This document shows positions 49,013-59,989 of a stretch of DNA of 64,000 nucleotides, piece by piece. The notes under the pieces are model-generated. The model had not been told where the DNA came from. It searched no databases and worked only from the letters and a program-made list of their open reading frames with translations. Numbering within the stretch: the stretch's first letter is position 1; each line of letters begins with the position of its first letter. The position numbers were made by a program, and so were the translations under genes. The stretch is from positions 2,790,001 through 2,854,000 of the forward strand of contig CAMRHE010000197.1 in NCBI GenBank assembly GCA_947044405.1, written 5' to 3'. This stretch comes from Leptodactylus fallax. Lineage: Eukaryota > Chordata > Amphibia > Anura > Leptodactylidae.

Positions 49013-50061
49013 AAATCCTTTGAGCTGCAAGTTTCTTAGGCAGCATGTGGATGGTTAGCAACTAAATACTAAACTCGGTAAGGACCTTTTGACATCGGAA
49101 GATCATGTGACAGGCCAATCTCTGTGACCACATCAAACCAGACAGGTTTGCATACTGTATAGCAGGGCTGTATTCACTTAGGACTTGGGGTTTACTTGGA
49201 TCATTACTTGGATTACAGTATGGGACAGTATTTTTTGTTGGAAGACAGAGACTTCATAGATAGCTATGATGCTAGGATTCCTGCTCCCGCCATGAAGCTC
49301 AGGCCAGTAAATATGGCGAACACACGGATTAAATTTTACGGGCGAATCTAGCTAATGCCCCACATTTTTTAAATGACCTGTCGCATTCTTAGACTGTGTA
49401 GTCTAACTTTATACCTACTATTAGTTGGTTTAAAACCTAGGCCATACCCCTTTTTGTGTGGAATCACGCCCCTTTCCTGACAAGCCAAGCCCCTTTTTGA
49501 ACAAGTTGGAAAAGTGTCTAAAATGTTTGATAAATGTGATGCACAGCATGTAACTTTGATGGAACAGACACCAAAATTCTGTCCATTTAGCTTAATAAAT
49601 TTCATAGACTTTAATGGAACTCCATGGTTTGCAAAATGGAGCAAATTAGAGCGAGCCAACATCCTTTTTCTTCAATGTAACCAAAACCTAGTTAAAATCA
49701 ACAGGTGCACAAGTAATCTGTGATTTACACAGACATTTACACATCGTCATATAGTATTATATTAATGTAGGCTGATTTCACACAAGCTTTTTCTTTCTCT
49801 TAAAGAATTTTTAACAGCATTTTTTTGTGGTATTTTTTTTACTTCAAGTAATCGATAAAAATGCCAGATGTTACTGTTTATTCAATAAGAAATTAGGACT
49901 AACCTTACATACATAATGCTTCTTTCCCTCATTTTTTTTTTCATTTCATGTAGTTTTTTGCCTAAATATAGCATACTCTGTGTTCCTATTAATTTCATTA
50001 TAGGAAAAAACTGGCTAAATATACACTGTGGGAACAAAAAACTCTCGAAAGCGCTATCTAG
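49013..50061. other. Non-coding stretch with a repeat fragment
   Basis: About 49380-49520 has CACGCCCCTTTCCTGAC and AAGCCCCTTTTTGAAC, which look like a worn dispersed repeat. Nothing else recognised. Confidence 0.35.
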
Positions 50062-50227
50062 GCCAGGGTCCCACGTGGCATAAATGCAGCGGTTTGGCCG
50101 TGGCCTAAATGCCACTTTAAAAAACGTGGCGTTTTACAGTCATTGAACGGTGGATTGAATCCCATCCACAACTTGCAGAAAAATTCACGTAGTGGACACA
50201 GCGGTTTTGGAAATCGCAACATGTCGA
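50062..50227 (+). mobile_element. TTAA-family MITE fragment
   Basis: GGCCAGGGTCCCACGTGGC, then AGTGGACACAGCGGTTTTGG and AATCGCAACATGTCGAATAT, the same order as the left halves of the MITEs at 24706 and 59318. Confidence 0.45.
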
Positions 50228-50325
50228 ATATACCACATTTTTTGGACTATAAGACACGCTTTCCCCCCCCCCCCCCAAAATTTGGTAGGAAAATGGGGGT
50301 GTGTCTTATAGTCCGAATGTGGGTT
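50228..50325. mobile_element. Foldback end CCGTATTT...CGGACTATAAGACGC
   Basis: ACATTTTTTGGACTATAAG on the left mirrors CTTATAGTCCGAATGTG on the right with a C-run/AAATTT centre. The same end starts repeat X copy 2 at 33389. It is a short foldback element or a border of repeat X. Confidence 0.65.
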
Positions 50326-51080
50326 TTGGGGGGGGGGGGCGGAGGAGCGGAGTCGCCACATCGCCCCCACTCCTGCCGCCAGCTTCCTGTAGCGGGGCTT
50401 CCTGCAGCAGGAGGAGTGGGACAATGTGCGGGCCCTGGGCTTGGGGGAGGAGAGGGTGTCCCAGCGATTACGGTGGATTCCGGGACTGGAAAGATGTTGG
50501 CAGCCGCTCTGCTGCAGAGTGGTCGCCATAGCTACCGGATCTCCACTGTAATGTACAGCGCAGACCCGGAGCTAATGTCCACAATCAGAGTCCACTCTGA
50601 CTGTGGGCATTACTACTTCAAAGCCCCCCTAAAGTATAAAGTAGCCCCAGGGGCCGGTCCCAACTGGCCCCGTACCTTTCAAGTTGCAGGCCAGCTCCTG
50701 CACAGTGTGATTGCGGGAGCCGACCTGTTCTTGTGACAGCCAGGAGCCTAATGAAGGCTCCCAGGTCTGTTATGGTAATATTACTATTGCGGCTGGTCAG
50801 ACCAGTCTCAGTAGTAATGTACAGAATCTCCTATAGACTGCAATACACTTGTATTGCAGTCTATGGGACTTGCAATCAAATGATTGCAGGTTCAAGCTCC
50901 CTAGAGAGACTAATAAAAAAGTAAAAAAAAAAAAAGAAGTTTAAAAAATAAATAAATAAAAAACGGAAAGTTCTAAATAACCCCCTTTCCCTCGAATATA
51001 TGTAAAAGTAGAAAATTACTGTGAAACACATACACATTAAGTATCCCTGTGTCCGAAAATGCCCGGTCTACAAACTTATG

Positions 51081-52668
51081 TTTAATCAATGTTTATTAAG
51101 GATTTTCAGTACAATACAAAATAAGAGGTAGGGGAAGAAAAAGGAAACCAAAAGACAATACCTGTATAAACCAACAAAGGCGCTAAGGCGCACAGGCCTC
51201 GCCCTAATACAAAAGGCTAGGGGGGATCCCCGCCCGCTGTTATGAAACACAATATGCTAGTAATGGGGCAAAGGCCCAGGGGTATGAGAACATACGAACA
51301 ACACCTGCATAGTACTGAAGAACGGATAAAACAGACCAGGGAAACACACAGCTGGGACAAACAATAGGGAAGACACATGAGGAAGATAAGGAGGGAGAAG
51401 GGGAGCATCAGGGGAAGGGCAAAACGACCAGTATCCGCTGAAGAAAAAAAGGGAAAAGAAAATAATAATATAAAGTAATTCCGGATCATGAGAAGAAAAA
51501 GGAGAACTCGGTCGATTCCTGAAACGCCACTCAAGGCCGCCAAAGAGCGTCAAATGTGGAAAGATGGGAAGAACCCTCCACCACCAGGGCCTCCATTCTC
51601 CATATTAGGAGAAGCTCCTGTAAGAACCTGGGAAGGTGCAGCAGTGCTCTGCCAGTGCCTGGGAATGACGGTTCTGTTGGTCCTGAGAAAGTGCCACAGA
51701 AGATCCTTCTTCACTGTAGAAATCCTGCCAGGGATAACTGAAAGAAGGGCCAGTTGGGGAGTAGCTGTGACGGTACGACCACAAACCTTAGCATACAGGT
51801 CAAACACAGCGTCCCAGAAGGGCCTAAGAGCGTCACACTCCCACCAGATGTGATACAGGGTACCTTTCTCCATGTCACAGCGCCAAACACCGGTCAGTCA
51901 CAGCTGGATATATTCTGTGGAGGAAGTCACAGAACCTGTAACATCGAGACAGAATCTTGAAATTTATTTCTTGTGCACTGCAAGGCAACGGAAGCTTATG
52001 GGCAAACAGGAAAGACCTATCCCAGTCACTGAGGGGCAGACCCGTGCGGAGGTCAAACTCCCAGGGAACTGTATATGAGGGGGGCCCGGGAGTAGTGTCC
52101 CGGAGAAGAATGCTGTAAAGCGTCGAGAGTGCACGCGGGGAAGAGTCAGCGTGGGAAAGGGCGGAATCCAGGTCAGTCATAGTCAAGGAAAGGAGGAGAG
52201 GCAAGGAGAATTTCCGCAAGAAGGCCACAAGTTGGCTGTACTCCAGCCAGGACAAGTGAAGGTCCAGATGAGAAGCGCGCAACTGGGCCAATGGAGGAAG
52301 AGGTGGGTCCCCAGCGACCTGCCTAAGTCTTACGTCATCGCTGCTGCGCCAACAAAGGAATCTGTCTACAGAGCGGCCTGGGAGGAACATAGGATTACGA
52401 AAAAGGGAACTGAGGGGGCCAGGAACTCTAGCCACTCTCCCACTGGAGCACACAGAATCCCAGGTCTTAAGGAAGTGTGAAGAGAGGAATGAGTGCCCAG
52501 CAGATCCCGGATGGAAATGAGCCGGTATCCACGGCAATGAGGAGAGGGGAACCGAGAGCAGGTCAGCCTCGATAGAGACCCATTGCTTATCCACGCTACG
52601 GAAACTCCAGTCGAAAAGACGGAGCAAAATCGCGGAGCGGTAATAAAGGCTGGGATCTGGCAGGCCCA
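51081..52668 (-). mobile_element. 5'-truncated L1 retrotransposon
   Basis: GTCTACAAACTTATG lies at 51066-51080 and again at 52669-52683, a perfect 15-bp target-site duplication. The minus strand reads the end of an L1-type ORF2, a T/C-rich 3' untranslated region and CCTTAATAAACATTG before the A-rich end. It is truncated at its 5' end, as most L1 insertions are. Confidence 0.88.
51550..52627 (-). pseudogene. L1 ORF2, C-terminal part
   Basis: ORF2 encodes the endonuclease and reverse transcriptase of L1; only the region after the reverse transcriptase is here. The first frame (52627-51875) runs from near LLRLFDWSFRSVDKQW to YRFCDFLHRIYPAVTDRC. A frameshift at about 51880 moves to the next frame, MEKGTLYHIWWECDALRPFW. 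Together these give the cysteine-rich C-terminal block (RC...KGTLYHIWWEC) characteristic of L1/Tx1-group ORF2. No catalytic domain remains, so the copy is dead. Its group within L1 is not resolved. Confidence 0.75.
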
Positions 52669-52911
52669 GTCTACAAACTTATGAAAATATTTTTCCTGTA
52701 GGGTGAACGTCGTAGCTGGGAAAAAAAAAAATCAAAAATGCCGAACTGCTGTTTTTTTTTCGCTGTTTCGCCTCTGATTTGAATAAAAGGTGATCTAAGC
52801 AATAGACATTCCCCATAAAGGTATAACTAAAAAGTACATCTGGCCCTGCAAAAAGAGACGCCCTATACATTCTCGTACAGCTGCAGGGCCACCTTTCTTT
52901 AATCAGGATAA

Positions 52912-53215
52912 GGCCCCACACAGAAAATAGAAGGTAAGAACCACAACGGAAAAAAAAACACAGCGAAAACACATTGCATTTTTTTGCGACATTTTTCATT
53001 GAGTTTTTGCTGCATTTTTCTTCCCCTATTAAATATATAGGGAAAACGGTCATGATTCTGCAGCTAGAATTAACATGCTGCAATTCTTTTTTTCCACAAT
53101 ATGTGGATGAGATTAATTAACGCTCATTCACCTTGCTTGTATTGTGAAATGCAGTATTTTTTTCTGCTGCATTTCCACTGCATCCAAAAACACTGTGTTT
53201 CTGCAACATGAGGCC
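52912..53215. mobile_element. TTAA-family palindromic MITE
   Basis: GATAAGGCCCCACACAG at the left, CAACATGAGGCCTTATGC at the right. Interior words match 34490-34990 (TTCTTCCCCTATTAAAT, TGCAGCTAGAATTAACATGC). Confidence 0.55.
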
Positions 53216-53218
53216 TTA

Positions 53219-53410
53219 TGCTAGATTCACACTAGCATTGGCCTATCCTAGCCCTTTGGAACCCATTGATTATAATGGGGTCCGCCGGGTGTCCGTTGTT
53301 TTAAAACTGAAAATGGTGGAGGAAAAAGTCCTCCATGCAGGACTCTTTCATCAGGCGAACATTGCGATAATTTTTCTAAAGGAGACTCCGACACAGATGT
53401 GAACTAAGTC
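53219..53410. mobile_element. Small palindromic MITE
   Basis: GCTAGATTCACACTAGCATT on the left and CAGATGTGAACTAAG on the right are inverted. Mirrored inner words surround AAAAGTCCTCCATGCAGGACT near 53325. Confidence 0.45.
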
Positions 53411-55040
53411 AAAACTTCAAGTGTTAAAAAAAATAACTAAAAATTAATGCTATGGAAATAGTGACCCAATTCCAAAAATGGTTATTTTCAGACTTAAATA
53501 CAATCACAAAAAAGTATCAATTAAAAATATCTATGTATTCATAAATATCTACATATTCATTTTGGGATCATAAAGAGTTAATGGGAAGGGGACAGAAATT
53601 CTCCACTAGAAGAGAATACATTCCAAAGTTCCTCGACCCACTCAAAGACCTAATCCCCTGCAGCTGGAGCAAGCTCACCACTAGCGTGCAGCTAATGCAT
53701 TTTATAAAAGCTAGTCACTGGTCACACATTTAAAGTGAACTAGTTCATTCTCCCTCCACAAAAAAAACATCAATTTTATGACACACAAACATCTTTTTAC
53801 AGAATCTAAGCATGTCTTGCTGTCAAACAAACCAAAAAATATCAAGAAAAAGTCTTAAAATGTGTTACTTTCCAGATATAAGGCACACCAGATAAAATTA
53901 AATAAACATAAGCAGCCATCAGATGACTTGCCGCTGCCATTTTGAAACAGTGTTTATTTAGACAAAACACATGGACATCTGCACAACAGTATCTAGTACT
54001 TGATGGTGTTAAGATGGCTCTGTCTATGCACTGTCATAATAAATAAGGCTGAAGCATAGAAAGAAATGTGTATAGCATTTTTGATGGTGTAGAAAACATC
54101 TTGGAGCGAGCTATAAAATCCCGAACGCTAATTCAGACTAAGCAAACAAGTGCATATTTTGCTGTTTTTCTTTCTAGCTTGTTTTATTTCAAATTCACCA
54201 AGCTCAAAAGGTTTGATTATCAAAAAATAAATACACAAAAAGAAAAGTGTGATCCAACTGGCAGACGGCAAATGGCCTGAAACTGCAGTTCAGCATGGTC
54301 ACAGATTTATTTCATTTTCCAATGTCGATGTAAAATGAATGTGGGTGAAATTCTGTGATTTCATTGTTTGAAATGCTGAGAATAAAAATGACTGTACAGA
54401 TCTGAAAGTAATGTCTTTTAACAAGCTAATACTTCTGACAAATACTTATAACATAAAGGCCTTGTACACACAGCAGGTTTGTATGCATTTTCTGAAAGAC
54501 AAATTGGGATTGAAGTGCTGAAGTATAAGGATCTGTTTACATATACAGCACCATTTATTTTGTTTTATGTCTACTATGGAAATATACCACAATGGCCAGA
54601 TATTACTTCATAAAGAATAGGATTATTAAAAGTCCTGTTTAAACATGGTCTGCATTAGCTGTCTCATTGCAGACCTACATGGTTTTGCCTAAACACTTTA
54701 ATGGGAAAAATGTAATGAAAACTACATGGAATCATAAAGTTAACAGCAATACCACCCAACCATCCAGTGGGATTCAGTGGGACAGTCTGGGATTTTGGGT
54801 GCTGTTGTCCCAGACAGTGGGAGGTATCTCCCAGGTTCAACTTATGTGCATTCTCCAGTTGAATAGTGAAGCAGTGAGCCGTCCGTTCTCTGCTTCTCCA
54901 TTCATACTCTGTCTGTGTTCCTGGCAGTTGGGAAGCAGACAAGGGAGATGTAGTGATGTCACTACATCATGCCTGCTGCTCCCTGAAGCTGGAGAGACCA
55001 GAGAGGACTGCAGAAGAATGAGGCAAGGTGAGTGTTAGTT
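53411..55040. other. Non-coding stretch, nothing firm
   Basis: AT-rich up to about 54660, then moderately GC-rich repeat-like sequence (54740-55040) ending in a donor-like AAG|GTGAGT at 55025-55033. No gene recognised. Confidence 0.35.
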
Positions 55041-55043
55041 TTA

Positions 55044-56098
55044 CAGTTGAAACCAGAAGTTTACATACACTATATAAAAAGACAGATGTGCACGTTTTTC
55101 TGACTATCTGACATGAAATCAGCATAAACCTTTCCTTTTTTAGGTCAATTAGGATTACCAAAATTATTTATATTTGCCGAATGCCAGAATAATGAGAGAG
55201 AGAGTTTTTTTTAAGGCAGCCCATATGATGATGTCATGTCTTTGGAAGCTTCTGATAGGTTTATTGGCAACATCTGAGTTAATTAGAGACACACCTGTGG
55301 ATGTATTTAAGGCACTCCTGAAACACACTGCTTCTTTGTGTAACATAATGGGAAAGGCTAAAGAAATCAGCCAAGATATCAGGAAGAGAATTGTGGACTT
55401 GCACAAGTCTGGTTCATCCTTGGGTGTAATTTCCAGATACCTGAAGGTGCCTTGTTCATCTGTACAAACAATTATATGCAAGTGCAAACAAGATAGGAAT
55501 GTCCAGCTATCATACCGCTCAGGAAGGAGATGGGTTCTGTGTCCCAGAGATGAACGTGCTTTGGTACGAAATGTGCATATCAACCCAAGAACAAAAGCAA
55601 AAGACATTGTGAAGATGCTGGCTGAAGCTGGTAATAGTGTGTCATTATCCACAGTGAAACAAGTACTGTATTGACATGGGCTGAAAGGCCACTCTGCCAG
55701 GAAGAAGCCATTACTCCAAAAGAAACATAAAAAAGCCAGATTAATGTGTGCAAATGCACACAGGAAGAAAGACCTTAATTTTTGGACCTTAATGTCCTGT
55801 GGTCTGACGAAACTAAAATTGAACTGTTTGGCCATATTGACGATCGTTACAGTTGGAGGAAAAAGGGAGAAGCTTGCAAGCCTAAAAACACCATCCCAAC
55901 TGTGGACACTGACCCGAAGCATACTGCCAAACTGGTTACAGCAGAAAATAATAAAAATGCCTTAAAAAATTCTCTCTCTCTCTCATTATTCTGGCATTTG
56001 GCAAATATAAATAATTTTGGTAATCCTAATTGACCTAAAACGGGAAAGGTTTATTCTGATTTCATGTCAGATAGTGAGAAAAACATGCATATGTGTCT
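55044..56098 (+). mobile_element. Tc1-H: internally deleted Tc1, right end lost
   Basis: TA at 55042-55043, then CAGTTGAAACCAGAAGTTTA, the kind of end carried by salmonid Tc1 elements related to Sleeping Beauty. The left inverted repeat reaches a GAGAGAG tract at 55195. Its reverse complement starts at the CTCTCTC tract at 55971 and stops about 30 bases short of the expected tip at 56098. About 250 bp of the gene are deleted internally. Confidence 0.88.
55348..55965 (+). pseudogene. Tc1-H transposase pseudogene
   Basis: From the ATG at 55348 the frame reads MGKAKEISQDIRKRIVDLH, a helix-turn-helix with LGVISRYLKVPCSSVQTIICKCK, and a partly lost hook (RSGRRWVL). A TGA at 55672-55674 replaces an arginine; the same frame goes on with HGLKGHSARKKPLLQKKH. 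A frameshift near 55786 leads to WSDETKIELFGHIDDRYSW (first D) and KNTIPTV. A deletion then joins directly to DTDPKHTAKL at the second catalytic block, where QQDND has been partly removed. The catalytic glutamate region is deleted. It cannot encode an active enzyme. Confidence 0.9.
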
Positions 56099-56815
56099 TA
56101 CCTATGTGGCACCTATTAAGAGGGACATTATATAGTGGGAGCCATATTAAGATGGACATTATACCCTGGGGGCCACATTAGCGTAACCTTATAATGTGGG
56201 GGCTACAATGAGGAGGCATTATACTGTAGGAGCGCTGTACTCTTTGGGGACACAAAGGGACATGGATGGAAATAAGCGGAACCAAAGCAGTAATGGGTGG
56301 GGCTGGAGATGAGGCTACATGCTCCACAGATTTTGACCCTCTTTCAGTTCTTTGAAAGTTGGTAAGTATACTACAGTATGTAAAAAATGGACCTGTGTGC
56401 ATAAGGTTGATTCAGCTGCTACATCAGTATTATAAAAAAATCTTCGACACTGTCTGATCCAGAGGTCATAGCTAAGGAAAACTTCATTGCTAAGATATAT
56501 TTCTCTTCCATAGCCCTGCATCTAAATAGTGGCTTGTTGATGGACCCAAGGTACATAGTCCCTCCTAGCTATGTGTTGCTTCTCTGCTTCTTATTAACTT
56601 AATTTTTGCACTACAAGAGTATCTATAGTCAGTAGAGGTAACTATTATTCACACACAAAGTGTTATACATATTCTTCATGAAGCTGAGAGGAGAGGGTTA
56701 ATTGCACATATAAAGGAGAACTTCTGAATTTGGATGTCCATAAGCAGAGACTATTGAGAGTGCAGGTCTTTAAAATAAAAAAAGCAGTACAGAAAGGTCT
56801 ACATGCCGTGTCATG
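56099..56815. other. Non-coding stretch with short quasi-repeats
   Basis: 56100-56250 has four loose copies of a GGGxxCATTA(A/G)x...GACATTATA word. No gene. Confidence 0.4.
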
Positions 56816-57463
56816 TTAAAGCTCAAGCTCATCCACATTGGATGGAGAGCGTCTGTGAACAGCAGTTTTCATGCCTTGCCACAGATGCTCAATGGGATTT
56901 AGGTCTGGGATCCCACTGTAGCTCTGGCTCTATGTTTAGGGTCATTGTCTTGCTGGAAGGTGAATCTCCTTCCCAGTCTCAAGTCTTTTGCAGCCTCCAA
57001 CAGGTTTTCTTCCATGATTGCCCTGTATTTAGCTCCATCCACCAACTCTGACCAGCTTCCCTGTCCCTGCTGAAGAAAAGCCTCCCCACAGCATGATGCT
57101 GCCACCACCATGTTACACAGTGGGGATGGTGTATTCAGGGTGATGAGCGGTGTTACTTTTCCGCAACACATAGCACTTTGCATTTAGGCCAAAAAGTTAA
57201 ACTTTGGTCTCATCTGACCAGAGCACCTTCTTCCACACGTTTGCTGTGTCCCCTATATGGCTTGTGGAAAACTGCAAACAGCACTTCTTATGTCTTTCTT
57301 TTAACAATGGTTTTCTTCTTGCCACTTTTCCATAAAGGCCAGATTTGTGGAGTGTATGACTTATAGTTGTCCTGTGGACAGATTCTCCCACCTGAGCTGT
57401 GGATTTCTGCAGCTCCTCCAGAGTGACCATGGACCTTTTGGCTGCTTCTCTGGCCAGTGCTCT

Positions 57464-58492
57464 TTTTCTGTCAAATGGGGACGCACAGTAAGACCCCAAT
57501 GACATCTAGGCAGCCACCTCCCTCTCACACCCCTGTAGGCTGGCCAGATACTACATGTCAACAGGGGGTGTAGACATGTATTCCCGCCCACTTGTCATTG
57601 ATTGGCCGGTGGACGGTTACCACTTGAAGGATGGAAGGGACTTGTGACATTTAAGGTTGAACACTTGGAGTGATCAGCACCATTGTGCTCTGAACCTCTA
57701 TCAGAGCACATCTCTCTGACTGTCCACTGATGAACCTCTAATGGGGAAACGCGTCTGAACATTTTTTATTTTTTGACCTCTGGGTTTTCTCTGCTATTTA
57801 GTTGCTCCTACACTTTGAATTACTATATATCTCTAATAGCAGCACCATTATGCTCTACTAATAATGACTAGACCAAGACTTCCCTGAGTATTTTTTGATT
57901 ATTGCTCTTTTCAGGGCGCATTGTATGTACTCTAACTCAGAGGGTAGGAGTGTCTTGAGAGAGGGAAATTATTTTATAGGGTTGATCACATTGAACTAAG
58001 TGATCTTTACCTGGTTTCTTTCTCCTCTTGTTGCAAAGAATTTACTGTGAGCAATTCATGGTGCATCTTAATGTTGTTGTATACTCCCCTTCTCTCATAT
58101 ATTTGGAGATAATGTATATCTTTTTCAATAGAGATTATACAAAGGGATACTAAGTATAATAGGATCCAGTGAGTTTATTTTCTGGATCCTGTTATTAAAC
58201 TACGTCCATAGATATTTATTATTCATTCTATGGACTATCATTAATAATGGAAAAATCTAGTAGTGGAGCAGAAACATATTTATTTACATTAGAGATACTC
58301 AATTATTAGGACTCATGTTTTTAATTCAGCAGTAGCTGATCACATTATTGGGTGGTGTTCACACAACACATTTTCATTTATGTTTCATTTGGTTAATAAA
58401 AGTTATGTTTTATTTATATCCAGAAAACCTATCAATCCCTAAGCTTTTTCTATAGACAAGATAGTGTTTTACCTACCGAACTTTTTCTAAAA
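57464..58492 (+). mobile_element. 1-kb non-coding retroelement-like insertion
   Basis: TTCTCTGGCCAGTGCTCT (57446-57463) and TTCTCTGGCCAGTTCTCT (58493-58510) flank the insert, an 18-bp duplication with one mismatch. Such a length points to target-primed reverse transcription. The insert ends in CTAAAA and has no open frame of note. It contains a hammerhead-like core at 57721-57761 and an AATAAAAG signal near 58396, suggesting a Penelope-derived or SINE-like unit. Class unproven. Confidence 0.75.
57721..57761 (+). ncRNA. Hammerhead-ribozyme-like motif
   Basis: TGTCCA-CTGATGA-(12 nt)-GAAAC-GC-GTC-TGAACA. All invariant core bases are present (CTGATGA 57727-57733, GAAA 57746-57749, cleavage triplet GTC 57753-57755). 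Stem I pairs 57721-57726 with 57756-57761 with one A/C mismatch. Stem III is only AC/GT, as in Penelope-type hammerheads. Stem II is weak (CC/GG next to an A/G pair), so self-cleavage may be lost. Confidence 0.55.
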
Positions 58493-59249
58493 TTCTCTGG
58501 CCAGTTCTCTGGCCTTGCTTGATATGTCAGTTTAGGTGGACGGCCATGTCTTGGTAGGTTTGCAGTTTTAGAATACTTCCATTTTTGGATGATGGATTGA
58601 ACAGCGCTCCTTGGGATGCTCAAAGCTTGGGATATGTTTTATAACCTAACCCTGCTTTAAACTTCTCCACAACTTTATCTCTGACCTGTCTGGTGAGTTC
58701 CTTGGTCTTCATGATGCTGTTTGTTCACTATTGTTCTCTAACAAAGCACTAAGGCTTTTACAGAACAGGTGTATTTATGCTGAGACCAAATTACACACAG
58801 CTGGACTCTATTAACTAATTAAGTGACTTCTGAAGGCAATTGATTTCACTAGATTTTGTTTAGGGGTATCAGAGTACAGGGGGCTGAATACTTTTGCACA
58901 TCACACTTTTCAGATTTTTTTTTTAATTAAAAATTTGAAAACCATGCATCATTTCCGTTCCACTTCACAATTATCTGCTTCTTTGTGTTGGTCTATCACT
59001 TTAAATCTCAATAAAATACATTTAAGTTTGTAGTTGTTAGGTGACAAAATGTGAAAAAGTTCTAGGGATATACTTTTGCAAGTCACTGTATAACCCTTAT
59101 TACCACACATCTACTTACTAAATTCTCCCCTCCACATTTTATCCTGAATTACCATAGCCAGACTCATTTCAGTCCAAGTATTACACAGATACCTCTAGTT
59201 TGTGACAGTCATTGTCATGGTTGCCTATCTACTTTAAAATACCATTTAA

Positions 59250-59600
59250 GGCTAAGGTCCCACGTTGTTGCTTGTTTTGTTGCAGATTTTGTTGCAGAGT
59301 ATACCTCAGGCTATGACCCCCACGTTGCGGTCCGCAGAGAAAAAGCGCTTCCGGGAAAAACTGCAGCAAAAATGCATTGCGTTTTTTCACAGAAAGTAAG
59401 CAGAGTTTTCCACTGCTTCAATTATACCTATAGGGAAACTACCAGTGTTTCCGTAGGTATAATTGACATGCTGCAATTTACAAAAACGCAATGGTTTTGG
59501 AAATCACAGCATTTCCGCTGTGGGTATTTTTGTGAAATATGTGAATGGGATTACACCATGTGGGGCCTCACACAGATACTAATCATACAGCTTCTCAACC
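59250..59600. mobile_element. Two overlapping TTAA-family MITE pieces
   Basis: TTAA at 59246-59249 precedes GGCTAAGGTCCCACG. A second, more complete piece (59315-59573) starts TGACCCCCACGTTGCGG and ends CCATGTGGGGCCTCAC with mirrored GTATAATTGACATGC / ATTATACCTATAGG words. Confidence 0.55.
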
Positions 59601-59989
59601 AGGCTATGCATCAGTATAATATACTGGGTATATTTTATTTTTATACACAGTAGACACACTGGGAGGCTGCAATGACATCTACAGTAGGTGCAGAGTCAGG
59701 CCAATCAGTATCCTTCCTGACTGGGCCCCATCTTCTCATTCACACTGCAGGATCTCTGATCAACACCTTGCAGTGTATTTCTGCTGCCTGAGGTCTGCAG
59801 CTGTGTGGGAACATATATGGCTCGCAGAACTGAGAGGGTCCTAGTTTAAGGATACTACTGAAAAAAAAATTTATTCTGGCAATATTTTACGAATTTGCAA
59901 ATGAATGCCAGGTAATGTTTGAATGTTGCTATAAATTTTCAGTGTTGCTCAATTTTACTGGTGGACCCTAGGCACCTCAGGCTGCCATT

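Larger units (their letters stand above)
50326..52910 (+). repeat. Repeat X, copy 4, split by an L1
   Basis: 50600-51065 and 52684-52910 are the two parts of one X copy. It includes GCTCCTGCACAGTGTGATTG, TATGGTAATATTACTATTGC, GATTGCAGGTTCAAGC and, after the L1, AAGCAATAGACATTCCCC. It is inverted with respect to copy 2 at 33385. Confidence 0.7.
56860..58712 (-). pseudogene. Tc1-I transposase pseudogene, interrupted
   Basis: The start is at 58710-58712 (MKTKELTRQVRDKVV by reading the minus strand). The helix-turn-helix follows, with a frameshift near 58640 and the hook in RHGRPPKLT form near 58540. After the guest the gene continues as REAAKRSMVTLEELQKS, HRTTISHTLHKSGLYGKVARRKPLL and [13 protein letters not shown] (first D, about 57205). 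A frameshift leads to HGGGSIMLWGGFSSAGTG and [14 protein letters not shown] (second D). A deletion of about 60 bp removes part of the segment before the glutamate block (DLNPIEHLW near 56890). Several stops and frame changes make it inactive. Confidence 0.85.
56816..59088 (-). mobile_element. Tc1-I: Tc1 element split by a 1-kb guest
   Basis: The right end (AGTGACTTGCAAAAGTATAT on the minus strand) finishes at 59088 before TA. The coding region continues to 58511, is interrupted at 57464-58492, then resumes down to about 56816, where the left inverted repeat is missing. The inner and outer repeats CTTTTGCAC and CTTTTGCAAG lie at 58888 and 59071. Confidence 0.85.

Noticed and set aside
48677..49039. 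120-codon open frame with repeated GHM.VT motif
   Set aside because: Explained by a 69-bp minisatellite whose period is a multiple of three.
50143..50736. 197-codon open frame on the plus strand
   Set aside because: Falls in GC-rich repeat-X and MITE sequence, with glycine and cysteine runs from homopolymers and no domain.
55164..55922. 252-codon open frame on the minus strand
   Set aside because: It lies antisense to the Tc1-H transposase and inverted repeat. The product shows no domain; it is a shadow frame.
55044..56098. Tc1-H as Sleeping Beauty itself
   Set aside because: The ends and N-terminus are related in kind, but the sequence differs throughout and comes from a natural decayed copy; only group-level kinship is supported.
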